Source of the DNA: a virus
DNA length: 21,204 nt
Virus record (IMG/VR): IMGVR_UViG_3300012351_000030
Location: 1 to 21,204 of that record
Direction: 5' to 3' (one strand)
The notes under the pieces are model-generated. The model searched no databases and was not told the origin of the DNA. It saw only the letters and a list, made by a program, of their open reading frames with translations. The first letter of the stretch is position 1; every line of letters begins with the position of its first letter. The position numbers and the translations under genes are program-made. Shown in pieces: positions 4,738-12,307 of the stretch.

Positions 4738-5673
4738 ATGGCAAAATCATTTGCTGAAATGAAGAAACAACGCGCCGAACAGATGAAGGCGCTTACGTCG
4801 AAACTCAACGACGCTACCGGTCAAACATTTGTAGAAGATGACCGCTTCTGGCAACCCACAGTAGATAAAGAAGGTAATGGATATGCGATCATCCGGTTTC
4901 TCCCAGAAATCGAAGGTGAGGACGTACCATTTGTGCGTATTTGGACGCATGGCTTCCAAGGTCCTGGGGGCTGGTATATCGAAAACTGTCTTACCACGAT
5001 CGGTAAGGAAGATCCTGTTGCGGAATATAATAACATTCTTTGGAATAGTACGACTGATGATAAATCTCCTCAAAGGAAGCAAGCTCGAGACCAAAAGCGA
5101 AAGCTTGGATTTATCTCTAATATTGAAGTTATAGAAGATCCTGCTAAACCAGAATGTGATGGAAAAGTATTCCTGTTCAAGTATGGTAAAAAGATCTTCG
5201 ATAAGATTAAAGAAAAGATGGAACCACCTGAAGCGTTCAAGGATGAAACTCCTATGAATCCATTCGATATGTGGGAAGGTGCAAATTTCAGGCTTAAGAT
5301 TCGTAAGATCGAAGGCTATAGAAATTATGATGCTTCAAAGTTTGAAGAATCTACACCAATAGCAAAAGATGACAAGACAATTGAAAAGATCTGGAAGAGT
5401 GGTTATGCTCTTCAGGAGTTTCTTGCTCCTGATCAATTCAAGCCTTATCCAGAATTGCTTGCAAAGCTCAATAAGGTTCTTGGTATCAACACACAGGAAA
5501 AAACTAACAAGGGACTTCCTGTAAATGAACCTGAACCAGAAAGAGCTGCTCCAAAGTTTAAAGCAAGAGCAGCTGAGGAAGAACCTGCTGATACAGAAAT
5601 TCCTGAAGGACTTGATGATTCTGTTGACGATGAAGATGGGTTGAACTTCTTCAAGAACTTGGTTGACAAGTGA
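4738..5673 (+). CDS. 32: gp32-like single-stranded DNA-binding protein
   Basis: Coats ssDNA in replication, recombination and repair and recruits gp59 and the polymerase. 311 aa (T4: 301). The short basic N-terminus (MAKSFAEMKKQRAEQMKAL) corresponds to the T4 region for cooperative binding. The core has the family's OB-fold features: YAIIRFLPE (49-57), GPGGWYIEN (75-83), KVFLFKYGKKIFDKI (143-157, matching KVFKYRFGKKIWDKI of T4) and a later GANFRLKIRK. The C-terminal tail (about 270-311) is acidic and ends in DDEDGLNFFKNLVDK, the usual protein-interaction tail. The T4 zinc motif is absent: only H71 and C84 lie in the equivalent region and there is no CxxC pair. The first 250 bases are more GC-rich than the rest. 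Confidence 0.93.
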   Translation: MAKSFAEMKKQRAEQMKALTSKLNDATGQTFVEDDRFWQPTVDKEGNGYAIIRFLPEIEGEDVPFVRIWTHGFQGPGGWYIENCLTTIGKEDPVAEYNNILWNSTTDDKSPQRKQARDQKRKLGFISNIEVIEDPAKPECDGKVFLFKYGKKIFDKIKEKMEPPEAFKDETPMNPFDMWEGANFRLKIRKIEGYRNYDASKFEESTPIAKDDKTIEKIWKSGYALQEFLAPDQFKPYPELLAKLNKVLGINTQEKTNKGLPVNEPEPERAAPKFKARAAEEEPADTEIPEGLDDSVDDEDGLNFFKNLVDK

Positions 5674-5933
5674 AGTTAACAGTTCCTGTTATGGGTGGTT
5701 CGGTTGGCGTTGGCGACCGAGTCATCTGGTACTCGAAAACATTCGGGATGCGAAATGGTAAGATCCGTAAAATCGTTCAGGAAGAAGGAAATAATACTTA
5801 CATATCTGTAACTCCTGATAGTGATCCATATACAAGTGTACCTTTAAAGAATTTTCCTTATGTTTTAAAGGAAACTGGTTTCATTAAAAGTATGTTTGAT
5901 TTAAAAGGAGAACAAGATGATAGTTGGGAATGA
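5670..5933 (+). CDS. Small basic beta-rich protein A of a tandem pair
   Basis: 87 aa, GTG start overlapping the gp32 stop (GTGA at 5670-5673). After a short lead it has SVGVGDRVIWYSKTFGMRNG (11-30), a pattern of alternating hydrophobic residues and Gly turns typical of an SH3- or KOW-like barrel. The following gene's product has the same length and a similar segment, so the two look like an old tandem duplication. No family recognised; coupling to gp32 suggests a DNA-related role, but this is weak. ATG 5691 is an alternative start, with a poorer context. Confidence 0.55.
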   Translation: MKLTVPVMGGSVGVGDRVIWYSKTFGMRNGKIRKIVQEEGNNTYISVTPDSDPYTSVPLKNFPYVLKETGFIKSMFDLKGEQDDSWE

Positions 5934-6180
5934 AAAAATAAAAGTAAAAGTTGGAAATGGTGAAGTGAGTATAGGATCCAAAATAGCTTGGGTTCCTAAA
6001 TATGGTAGTGTTCGAACAGGAACAGTAGACCTTATTGCTCAAGTCGGCGGCTGGAATAATTCATGGAAAACAAAAATTCGTGTAGCTGTTGATAAAAAAG
6101 ATGGAGATTTTTATAAGCCTCCTCAGACATTTTATAATCTTAATAGAGTCATTTCTTTACAAAATTTACCTATTGTATAA
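5917..6180 (+). CDS. Small basic beta-rich protein B of a tandem pair
   Basis: 87 aa; AAAAGGAGA just upstream of ATG 5917 is a strong ribosome-binding site. EVSIGSKIAWVPKYGSVRTG (16-35) aligns with SVGVGDRVIWYSKTFGMRNG of the preceding protein: I/V-G-x-x-(I/V)-x-W-x-x-K-x-G-x-R-x-G. The fold is probably a small beta barrel. It is the last gene of the rightward block and ends three bases before the terminator stem begins. Function unknown. Confidence 0.6.
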   Translation: MIVGNEKIKVKVGNGEVSIGSKIAWVPKYGSVRTGTVDLIAQVGGWNNSWKTKIRVAVDKKDGDFYKPPQTFYNLNRVISLQNLPIV

Positions 6181-6183
6181 AAC

Positions 6184-6208
6184 AAAAGGGCCCCGCGGGG
6201 CCCTTTTT
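6184..6208. terminator. Bidirectional intrinsic terminator
   Basis: 6184-6207 is a perfect 24-bp palindrome: four A, GGGCCCC, GC, GGGGCCC, four T. On either strand it yields a very GC-rich stem followed by a T-run. It lies between the rightward gp32 block and the leftward holin/late block, so it can stop both. Confidence 0.93.
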
Positions 6209-6209
6209 A

Positions 6210-6602
6210 CTAACCACCTCTATTAGGTGGAGTTCCGTGTTCATTATCTCCATCATATGCAATCTTTTCACGAGTTCTCCCATAAGCACTAATACCGATA
6301 ATTGCACCAAAACTAAGATGAAATATTGAACCACCAGTAGTAGTTAAAGGTACCCATACAACATTGGTGGTATGGGTTATCATTGAAATAAAAGGCATTC
6401 CAAGAGGAGCCAGAAGAAAATCGAAAAGACAGATAAGAAGATATGTGTAAGCAGCAGTTGGTCTCCAACGAGAGGTATACCAAGATTCTTCTTGAATATT
6501 ACTCTCTGTGCTACTTTTAACGACTACAGTTGATGTAGTATTAGGGGGTGGTTTTGGTGCATTAGGATCTAGAAAACCAGGAAGCGGTGCATCATCTGCC
6601 AT
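6210..6602 (-). CDS. Holin-like membrane protein
   Basis: Holins permeabilise the inner membrane to start lysis. 130 aa with a polar Pro-rich N-terminus, a strong hydrophobic segment at about 50-77 (AYTYLLICLFDFLLAPLG), and another at about 91-107 (GSIFHLSFGAIIGISAY) followed by GRTREKI. The W-x-P-x-T/G-G-x-x-FH pattern and the terminal R-x-x-EK resemble the GTA-type/three-helix holins common in T4-like phages of cyanobacteria and alphaproteobacteria, as I remember them. It follows directly the large gene with lysozyme and amidase domains and has its own late promoter and AAAGGA site. Antiholin function cannot be excluded. Confidence 0.65.
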   Translation of the reverse strand: MADDAPLPGFLDPNAPKPPPNTTSTVVVKSSTESNIQEESWYTSRWRPTAAYTYLLICLFDFLLAPLGMPFISMITHTTNVVWVPLTTTGGSIFHLSFGAIIGISAYGRTREKIAYDGDNEHGTPPNRGG

Positions 6603-6620
6603 ATTATATCCTTTTATTGA

Positions 6621-6628
6621 TATTTATA
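6621..6628 (-). promoter_or_regulatory. T4-type late promoter for the holin
   Basis: TATAAATA on the - strand, 19 bases before the holin start. Its TAA is the stop codon of the upstream 972-aa gene. No -35 box is expected for this promoter type, which needs the late sigma factor gp55 and gp33. Confidence 0.7.
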
Positions 6629-9542
6629 TTGAGCATATTCCTATATGGTCTGGATCTGACTTCTGACCATATCCGTCATTTCCAGGTCCTGGAGACATCT
6701 GTTCAGGATGATGGGTTGGTTTTGTCATAGGTCCTGAACGATCTTGCATCTTTTGAACTGCAGAAGGCTGGGGTGCATCTGATTGATCAAGTCTAGAATC
6801 TCGAGCTTTATCAGCAACTTTCCCAGATTCTACTACAGCTGCAGCATCACCTGTTCCCATAGGATCATCTACTTTTTGTATTCTATCAACAGGAGTGATA
6901 TATGGCTGTACAGGTGAGGCGTCGGGTACTTTGTTAACTGGTGTATCGTATTCTTCCTGTCCTGTAACATTACCCATCTGATCATATGTAGGACGTGTTT
7001 GAGGAGGCTTGACACTTGTATCTGAAGCACCTACAGGATTATCACCTCTATCATGAACATCAGGTAGATCTTCATCTGGAGCAGCTTTGAGTGTAGCTTG
7101 TTCTTCTTTTGTTAACTTAACAGCAGTAGCATCGCCTATAGTAGTAGGAGTTTTTGTTGGTGCTGGTGTAGCATCAGCATTTGGTGTTCCTGCTGTATCA
7201 AGGGTACCTGCACGAATACCTGAAGTGACTCCCATACCTTCATCAGCTTCTTTGTGTCCAGGATTTACTTCCCCGTGACCAAAGACGCTTGTTTTAGGAT
7301 CATATCCCCATTTAGCAGCCCGTGAACCTACAAGTTTAGCAGCAGCTTCCTTTTGAGCAGGTGTTACATCTCTATCATCTTTAGCAATAATTTCAACACC
7401 TTCCATATTGCTATTGCTCTTACCTGCACCTTTCTCACCCCAACCTGTTTTCATATGAGAGGCTTTTGAACCATCAGGAAGAAGTTGATGCACAGTTCCT
7501 TCTCTATCTATAACAAATTGAACACCTAGATTTCTATCTTTAAGTGTATTTTCAACCCCTGATACATCACCGCGGGCGCCTGTATGATGAATGATCATAC
7601 CCTGAACATTATCCATCTTACCTGTAGAAGTAACACCTGATACACCTGAACGGTCATTAATTTTGAAAGCACTTTGTGCACCTGGCATTCCTGCTAGGAC
7701 AGGTTGAGGTTTAGTACCAGGAATAGCTGCAACAGCATCTTTACCTGGGGTAAAGGTTAGACCATTATCAGCAAATCCTTTTTTAACAGATTCAGGAATT
7801 TGATTCTGATACTTTGCAATTTCATTCATATCAAGTTGAGAAGATTTTTCGATATGATCTTTTAAACCTTGTGGGAGTTTCTTATAATCTTCACCCATTC
7901 CATCAATAAGCTTTTGACGCGCTATACCTGTAACCATGGTACTCATTTTACCATCAGGTCCGATTACTGATGCTAATTGACCAGAACCTAATTTAAATCC
8001 TGGTGGTATAGCAACTTGTGCTGGAGTACCTTTTGTTTCAACAGGAACATTAGCACCAAATTCTTTTGGTAAACTAGCAAGATGACCCATACGTTGAGAA
8101 ATAGCTGCACCTGCATTAGCAGGTCTTTCATAATTGGTTACAAGGGCTGATACCATTTCTTGATGGGAAGCATTAGGATTATTAAGTGTATCCCAAGATT
8201 GCTTATAAGATGGATTAGTTTTCATTTCCCAGATAGCAGCTTTTGTTTGTTCTGCTACTGACATATCCTTCGGAAGTTTTCCAAATTGTTTTTCAATAGC
8301 GCCAGCTCTTTGTGGATCCCATTGAACAATACCTTGAGACATATGTTTAACGTCCCAATGTTCATCTGAAGGTTTTCGCAATGACTCACCACTCATATTA
8401 GCTACTAGTGAACGAGCAGCTTTATCCGAAAGTCCTTCTTTAATAGCAGTTTGATAAGCTTCATTTTGATTGACAGCTAAACTACCGGTAGCAGGTCGAC
8501 CGACTGCACCACCTATTCCAGGTCTAAAAGTTGGTGGTGCAGCTTGACCAGTAAATCGTTCATTAAATGAAGCTGGTGCGTTAGAAGGGGTACCTGATTG
8601 TATGCCTGTAGAAGATCTAGTCCCAGTTGTTCCGTCAAGGATACCTCCTAATGATGTTACTCGGCGAGTTTGTTCAAGCATTCTATTAAAGAACCCTGGA
8701 CTATATTGACCCTTATCAGTAACTTCTCCAGAGTTAGGATCATTACCTGCTATTCCAGGACCAGGTGGTGGTGTTTTGGGGCCATTCCATGGAGCTCGAC
8801 CTTCCCAAACATTATCAAGAGCATTGTTTAGTTTAGAAGTAATACCGCTATTTCTAATTTGATTTAAACGATCTGCTTTTTCTTTACCATATTTTTTTAC
8901 ATCATCTGGATATTCATTCTTTTTAGCTTCATCAGATTGTCTTACTGCATGGGTTCCTAAACCTAAGGCAGATAATCCTAATGTGGCTATAGCACCTGGT
9001 AACATTTTTAAAAGCATAGCTGTCATTGCAGCTTGGGTTAACATATTTCCACCACCTGCAGCTACAGGATCTTCTTTTCTCTTGTATAAATCATTTGATG
9101 CATCTACACCGACTGTTTTTAAAGAATCAGCATTAATTTTAGCTAGCTTATATTTGAGACGACTGATTTCATCGGTATTGGATGCAATGGAATCTTTGAG
9201 GTGATCAACCTTTCGACCTACAACATTAATAGAATCTTGCTGTTCTTGAAGAGTACGAGCTACAAAGGTATTAACCTTTTTTGCATCATTCTGGAGAGTA
9301 TTGAGGGCTACAACCGTATTGTCAGCTACTTTTTGGATAGCTTTGACAATATCATATTGATCTACTTTATAATTAGTAAATCTACTAGAAGTAGATGGCA
9401 TGCCGATAGTAGTTACGTTGCTATTATCATTAGCATGGGCTATTTTCTGTGCAATGGTTGTTGTCGCTTTATCACCAAGCAAGGCCTTAAAACTACCCTG
9501 AAGGAGATCTTTTGCAACATTGGTTTGAGTATTTGGAGCCAT
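6624..9542 (-). CDS. Tail protein with lysozyme-like and amidase domains; candidate tape measure
   Basis: 972 aa. Residues 60-140 are heptad-rich (coiled coil); 165-200 form an Ala/Leu/Gly hydrophobic stretch; 240-350 is Pro/Gly-rich. About 355-495 resembles the phage tail lysozyme family, with LVANMSGESL (E386 candidate acid) and QGIVQWDPQRA. About 640-775 is an Amidase_2/PGRP-like domain, with IIHHTG (H652/H653), FVIDREGTVHQL, VEIIAK and GHGEVNPGHKEADEG (H756, D767) giving zinc ligands. The last 200 residues are polar linker. It would cut peptidoglycan during DNA entry or at lysis. The position after gp26 and its frameshift extension is where phages place the tape measure, and the coiled-coil and hydrophobic parts fit. 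Alternative: a virion-associated endolysin only. It has its own late promoter; ATG at 9542 with AAAGG. Confidence 0.75.
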   Translation of the reverse strand: MAPNTQTNVAKDLLQGSFKALLGDKATTTIAQKIAHANDNSNVTTIGMPSTSSRFTNYKVDQYDIVKAIQKVADNTVVALNTLQNDAKKVNTFVARTLQEQQDSINVVGRKVDHLKDSIASNTDEISRLKYKLAKINADSLKTVGVDASNDLYKRKEDPVAAGGGNMLTQAAMTAMLLKMLPGAIATLGLSALGLGTHAVRQSDEAKKNEYPDDVKKYGKEKADRLNQIRNSGITSKLNNALDNVWEGRAPWNGPKTPPPGPGIAGNDPNSGEVTDKGQYSPGFFNRMLEQTRRVTSLGGILDGTTGTRSSTGIQSGTPSNAPASFNERFTGQAAPPTFRPGIGGAVGRPATGSLAVNQNEAYQTAIKEGLSDKAARSLVANMSGESLRKPSDEHWDVKHMSQGIVQWDPQRAGAIEKQFGKLPKDMSVAEQTKAAIWEMKTNPSYKQSWDTLNNPNASHQEMVSALVTNYERPANAGAAISQRMGHLASLPKEFGANVPVETKGTPAQVAIPPGFKLGSGQLASVIGPDGKMSTMVTGIARQKLIDGMGEDYKKLPQGLKDHIEKSSQLDMNEIAKYQNQIPESVKKGFADNGLTFTPGKDAVAAIPGTKPQPVLAGMPGAQSAFKINDRSGVSGVTSTGKMDNVQGMIIHHTGARGDVSGVENTLKDRNLGVQFVIDREGTVHQLLPDGSKASHMKTGWGEKGAGKSNSNMEGVEIIAKDDRDVTPAQKEAAAKLVGSRAAKWGYDPKTSVFGHGEVNPGHKEADEGMGVTSGIRAGTLDTAGTPNADATPAPTKTPTTIGDATAVKLTKEEQATLKAAPDEDLPDVHDRGDNPVGASDTSVKPPQTRPTYDQMGNVTGQEEYDTPVNKVPDASPVQPYITPVDRIQKVDDPMGTGDAAAVVESGKVADKARDSRLDQSDAPQPSAVQKMQDRSGPMTKPTHHPEQMSPGPGNDGYGQKSDPDHIGICSI

Positions 9543-9560
9543 CCGTTAACCTTTTGTTTT

Positions 9561-9568
9561 TATTTATA
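9561..9568 (-). promoter_or_regulatory. T4-type late promoter for the 972-aa tail hydrolase
   Basis: TATAAATA on the - strand, 19 bases before the start at 9542. The stop codon (TAA, 9566-9564) of the gp26 extension is embedded in it, exactly as at 6621-6628. Confidence 0.7.
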
Positions 9569-9827
9569 AGGATGACATCTTTTTAGTACTAACAACGTCG
9601 ATTATGGCTTGATTCTTCTTCCCAGTACTCTTTATAAGTGATAGTTCTTCCTTCGAAAGATTAGTAGAAGTGTTGGTCTTATTCAAGTCATAAAGATATC
9701 CTACATAGATATCACGTTCCCAAAGAATCAGATTCTCCCAATCACTCAAGTTCCACCCATAATGATGTACAAAAGTGAAATTAGTTTTATAATAATTATG
9801 AAGATTGTTATGTACTAAGCAAACGTA
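9564..9827 (-). CDS. -1 frame extension of gp26 (frameshift product)
   Basis: An 87-codon frame continues without stop from the T-run at the end of gp26. It has no ATG or good ribosome-binding site of its own: TTG 9749 starts mid-domain and there is no ATG in frame. The text reads as real protein: VHNNLHNYYKTNF, then VHHYGWNLSDWENLI and WERDIYV. From memory this resembles the C-terminal part of gp26/hub-assembly proteins of T4-like cyanophages, where FFTY-x-L-x-H follows in the same frame. So either a programmed -1 shift makes a gp26 fusion of about 340 aa, as for lambda G/GT or P2 E/E', or a mutation has split the gene. The stop overlaps the next late promoter. Confidence 0.65.
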   Translation of the reverse strand, partial: YVCLVHNNLHNYYKTNFTFVHHYGWNLSDWENLILWERDIYVGYLYDLNKTNTSTNLSKEELSLIKSTGKKNQAIIDVVSTKKMSSL

Positions 9828-10585
9828 AAAAAATCATTTAACGATGACAGAACGATAGTACGATCCTGATCCTCATTATTCTTATACTTAATTTCATAAT
9901 TCAATTGGGGAAGGTTTGAAATCCAATCAGTAAGTTTTTCATACATTGGAATAGGCCAAGAAAGTATAAATTCTTCAGCTTCAGCTTGTGTGAAATCTAT
10001 ACCAATTTTAGTTAATGAACTATTTTCATTATTTCTTATTGTTTCAATACAACTTGCAGCAAGTTTTGTTGTAGCGTCCGCGCCGTTACTGTGTAAGAAA
10101 TTTTTATCAGAATATAGATATGCAGGAGGATAACGAAGCTTTATTAAGGTACCATCTCCTAAAATGACTGTATTACCTGGAGTGTTTGTAGCACCAGGAT
10201 CAGGCATAACAATTTTAACCTTATTAAGATCAACGTCAAAATCTCGTTGTTCTTGATCAACACCATCAATATATGAAACCTTACTGATATTGCTAACACT
10301 CGTTGCACGAAGTTGAATGAATGCCCATTCAAGATCTACTACAGGAAGATCATCTACATTGAGGAAAACAGGTTTAAGGGTTTCAGAATTCTTACCAATA
10401 TCAATTGGGAGAATACAATTCTGAACCACTTGTTTGATTGCTCCAAGAATTTCAGTAGGATCACTGCCTTCTTTAGCAACTAGAAGAATCTTTTCATCTT
10501 TCTGAACCATTGGGCGATATTTTATATCTATTTTACTTACTGGCAAAACCATTCCAAAAATAGGACTTTCAATCTTAGGTATCAT
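9815..10585 (-). CDS. 26: gp26-like baseplate hub protein / tail assembly chaperone candidate
   Basis: 256 aa. The N-terminus (IPKIESPIFGMVLPVSKIDI, then KYRPMVQKDEKILLVAKEG) matches my memory of the T4 base-plate family (T4 gp26): KIKYRPF-x-VKEEK-x-L-x-x-A. The centre has DLEWAFIQLRATSVSNISKV, and the end has PQLNYEIKYKN and DFFTFA-stop. In T4, gp26 is a hub component next to gp51, gp27 and gp29. Here an extension frame in -1 follows a run of seven T at the last codons. The start has AAGGAT upstream and lies three bases after the gp54-like stop. Gene order chaperone-with-frameshift then tape measure would match lambda-type logic; that parallel is inference. Confidence 0.8.
   Translation of the reverse strand: MIPKIESPIFGMVLPVSKIDIKYRPMVQKDEKILLVAKEGSDPTEILGAIKQVVQNCILPIDIGKNSETLKPVFLNVDDLPVVDLEWAFIQLRATSVSNISKVSYIDGVDQEQRDFDVDLNKVKIVMPDPGATNTPGNTVILGDGTLIKLRYPPAYLYSDKNFLHSNGADATTKLAASCIETIRNNENSSLTKIGIDFTQAEAEEFILSWPIPMYEKLTDWISNLPQLNYEIKYKNNEDQDRTIVLSSLNDFFTFA
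9827..9833 (-). promoter_or_regulatory. Slippery T-TTT-TTT heptamer near the gp26 stop
   Basis: On the - strand seven T follow GA: in frame they are the last T of GAT and two Phe codons. Shifting back one base keeps both Phe-tRNAs paired and opens the extension frame, reading Tyr-Val-Cys-Leu-Val-His next. The normal stop TAG is only four codons after the run (9817-9815). Confidence 0.6.
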
Positions 10586-10588
10586 ATT

Positions 10589-11380
10589 TTATCCTTGTGC
10601 TATTGAGCCTGTTAAGTACCAATCTGTAAATGCAAATAATACAGGAATCTGCATAATTGCACCGTCATCTCCCCATCGTACATTAATTTCTTGTACATAA
10701 GTAGGGAAAGCATCACGTAGGACAACTGCATGGGACTCACTGCCATCAGGTCTAAATACGTGCACTTCTATATCAGAAACATATGAAGCTTTATAAGAAA
10801 TCTCATAGGGTTCAGATGGATTGTTTCCGGTTCCACCTGTTCCTGCAGGAACATTACCTCCTGTAGGCATCATTAATCCTCGAGACATATTGAAATTAGA
10901 AATAGATCTAACCCAAGTAGTAAAGAAGTTCCAATTTGTTCCTATATTAGGTCTATCTGGATCAGTTCCACCATCAGCATAGAATGTGAAGTTAAGATCC
11001 TGTACAATATTTCGTACAGGTCTCTTTTCAATCATACCATATCCGTAGCGAGGAACATCCCTTGTCTGTAGGGCAGCTCCGGGTAATGAGGCTGCATCAC
11101 ACCAAAAAGAGAGGTCTCTTCCTGTTTCGAGGAATTCGCTGTTGCCCCACAAACTTGAAGGAATAGGAATTTTTGCAAGGAATTTACTAGGTTTTGCAAA
11201 TCCTCTATCTGCTTCGGTGAGAGCTTTAAATCGTTCAATGTTGAATCCAGCGATTTGTCTATCGTCAGGTAAAAATCCAGGGAACTGATCTCCAGGTCCA
11301 TCAGCGGGGAGATCTGGAGTGGGATCTTGTGTTGTTCCGCCATTTATTATAACCCTTGTTAATGGTGCAGAATCAGCCAA
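10589..11380 (-). CDS. 54: gp54-like baseplate tail-tube initiator (tube-fold protein)
   Basis: 263 aa. The tail tube/gp54/gp48 fold is suggested by LSFWCDAASLPGAALQTRDV (90-109), the RYGYGM-x-x-KRPV segment and LNFTFYADG, the pattern of tube subunits (x-x-A-x-LPG-x-x-x-x-x-x-V-x-x-YG). A FFTTWVRSISNFN helix and a C-terminal W-G-D-D-G / FAFTDWYLTG strand follow, as in gp54-type proteins. The N-terminal 50 residues are Pro/Gly/Asp-rich and probably flexible. In T4, gp54 starts tube polymerisation with gp48 on the baseplate. It uses a TTG start at 11380 with GGAG seven bases away; an in-frame stop lies directly upstream. Which of gp54 or gp19-like it is cannot be settled; gp48 is separately found at 13871. 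Confidence 0.6.
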   Translation of the reverse strand: MADSAPLTRVIINGGTTQDPTPDLPADGPGDQFPGFLPDDRQIAGFNIERFKALTEADRGFAKPSKFLAKIPIPSSLWGNSEFLETGRDLSFWCDAASLPGAALQTRDVPRYGYGMIEKRPVRNIVQDLNFTFYADGGTDPDRPNIGTNWNFFTTWVRSISNFNMSRGLMMPTGGNVPAGTGGTGNNPSEPYEISYKASYVSDIEVHVFRPDGSESHAVVLRDAFPTYVQEINVRWGDDGAIMQIPVLFAFTDWYLTGSIAQG

Positions 11381-11403
11381 TTATATACTCCATTGAAATG
11401 AAG

Positions 11404-11411
11404 TATTTATC
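11404..11411 (-). promoter_or_regulatory. Near-consensus late promoter GATAAATA
   Basis: GATAAATA on the - strand, 24 bases upstream of the gp54-like start, overlaps the upstream gene's stop codon, as the two consensus late promoters further down this strand do. One mismatch to TATAAATA, so activity is uncertain. Confidence 0.35.
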
Positions 11412-12057
11412 ATGCAGTTCTAACTATCTTCACTGACTCTTGCCATACTACAGTCTCAGGCTTTTTAACAAACTTCTGAAGTGGTAGCATCATTGCTAGA
11501 TCCCATTCTGTTGGGTTTATAACGGCCCAGGGGGTTCTAACGTGACCAAAAAGATACCGCTTAACACAAGGTTTGTAGAGACCGGATCGTCCAACTGCTT
11601 TAAGGAGCTTGTAAGAAAGGAGGAGTCTAGATTTGTCCGAGATGCCTTGAGCTTTGTTGGCCATGAAAGTATAGAGATTATCCATGAGCCTGCCTCGCAG
11701 ATTGGGTGGTAAGTAGTGTAGGTTGAGCATGAGGTAGCCATCTGGATATATCTCTAAAGGAAAACCGATTGGGTAAAGGTCATAATAAGGAAGAATCTTT
11801 TTTAATTTTGGGTCATATTGAAACAAAATCATCTTACCTATTAATGTACCCTGACCTTGAGTAACAGTAGGAAATTTAGTTAGTGATTGTGGTTCATTTT
11901 TAATGACAGTTGGTGTAGTAGCAGGTTTGATAGTAGAAGCTGCTGTTCTAAGTTTTTGTGCTTGATCTTTAAACCACTGCCAAGAACCTTTTGTTTTGAT
12001 TTCTTTTTGTTTAGCAGAAAAGTCAATGACCATCTGCTCCAAAGTTTTATTAGCCAA
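11410..12057 (-). CDS. Conserved T4-like structural/assembly protein of unknown role
   Basis: 215 aa, not assigned to a T4 gene. The first 60 residues are polar and helical. The core has GKMILFQYDPKLKKILPYYD (74-93), then PDGYLMLNLHYLPPNLRGRL and KPCVKRYLFGHV, ending MMLPLQKF and a Trp-containing tail. I recall this FxYDPKxKxxLPYYDxxP / LNLHYLPP arrangement from uncharacterised proteins of T4-like cyanophages and pelagiphages near baseplate genes. The tight location between gp4 and gp54 suggests a virion or assembly role. The start is uncertain: TTG at 12057 has a poor ribosome-binding site, while the ATG nine codons in has GGAG only three bases away. Confidence 0.6.
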   Translation of the reverse strand: MANKTLEQMVIDFSAKQKEIKTKGSWQWFKDQAQKLRTAASTIKPATTPTVIKNEPQSLTKFPTVTQGQGTLIGKMILFQYDPKLKKILPYYDLYPIGFPLEIYPDGYLMLNLHYLPPNLRGRLMDNLYTFMANKAQGISDKSRLLLSYKLLKAVGRSGLYKPCVKRYLFGHVRTPWAVINPTEWDLAMMLPLQKFVKKPETVVWQESVKIVRTA

Positions 12058-12307
12058 GACCGTATTCTTCTCTAAAAATTTCCCGCATTTTATCTTTTGC
12101 TACTAATAATAAAAATTGTGAGTCCATTTCTTCACGAGTTAGTTCTGGCCATTTTGCATAACATCTACTTCTATAAAACAACTCTAAGTCACCATGAAGA
12201 AGAATGTTTTTTGTATCAATCCAAAGATCATAAAATTCTAATTCAGTAGGATGTTTTTTATTTTCTATATATTTAAGGAGTTTCTCTCTTTCAGACATCA
12301 GGACCAT
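12050..12307 (-). CDS. ERxKLL-family small protein 5, 85 aa
   Basis: Reads MVLMSEREKLLKYIENKK, then a polar helical remainder with Trp and Tyr residues. AAGGA is eight bases before ATG 12307; ATG 12298 is an alternative but is 17 bases from that site. The upstream gene's TGA lies inside the codons for Ser-Glu of the motif, the same arrangement as in the + strand members. Its end overlaps the next gene's start. Function unknown. Confidence 0.6.
   Translation of the reverse strand: MVLMSEREKLLKYIENKKHPTELEFYDLWIDTKNILLHGDLELFYRSRCYAKWPELTREEMDSQFLLLVAKDKMREIFREEYGLG

Noticed and set aside
9081-9094. TATAAATC on the + strand as a late promoter
   Set aside because: One mismatch, inside the leftward gene, and no rightward gene follows.
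7087-9569. Rightward open frames within the 972-aa gene (for example 9201-9569)
   Set aside because: They are shadows of a well-supported leftward gene with two recognisable domains.
9564-9749. Independent 61-aa gene starting at TTG 9749
   Set aside because: The start falls in the middle of a continuous protein-like frame reaching back to the gp26 T-run, and there is no ribosome-binding site; treated as the end of the -1 extension.
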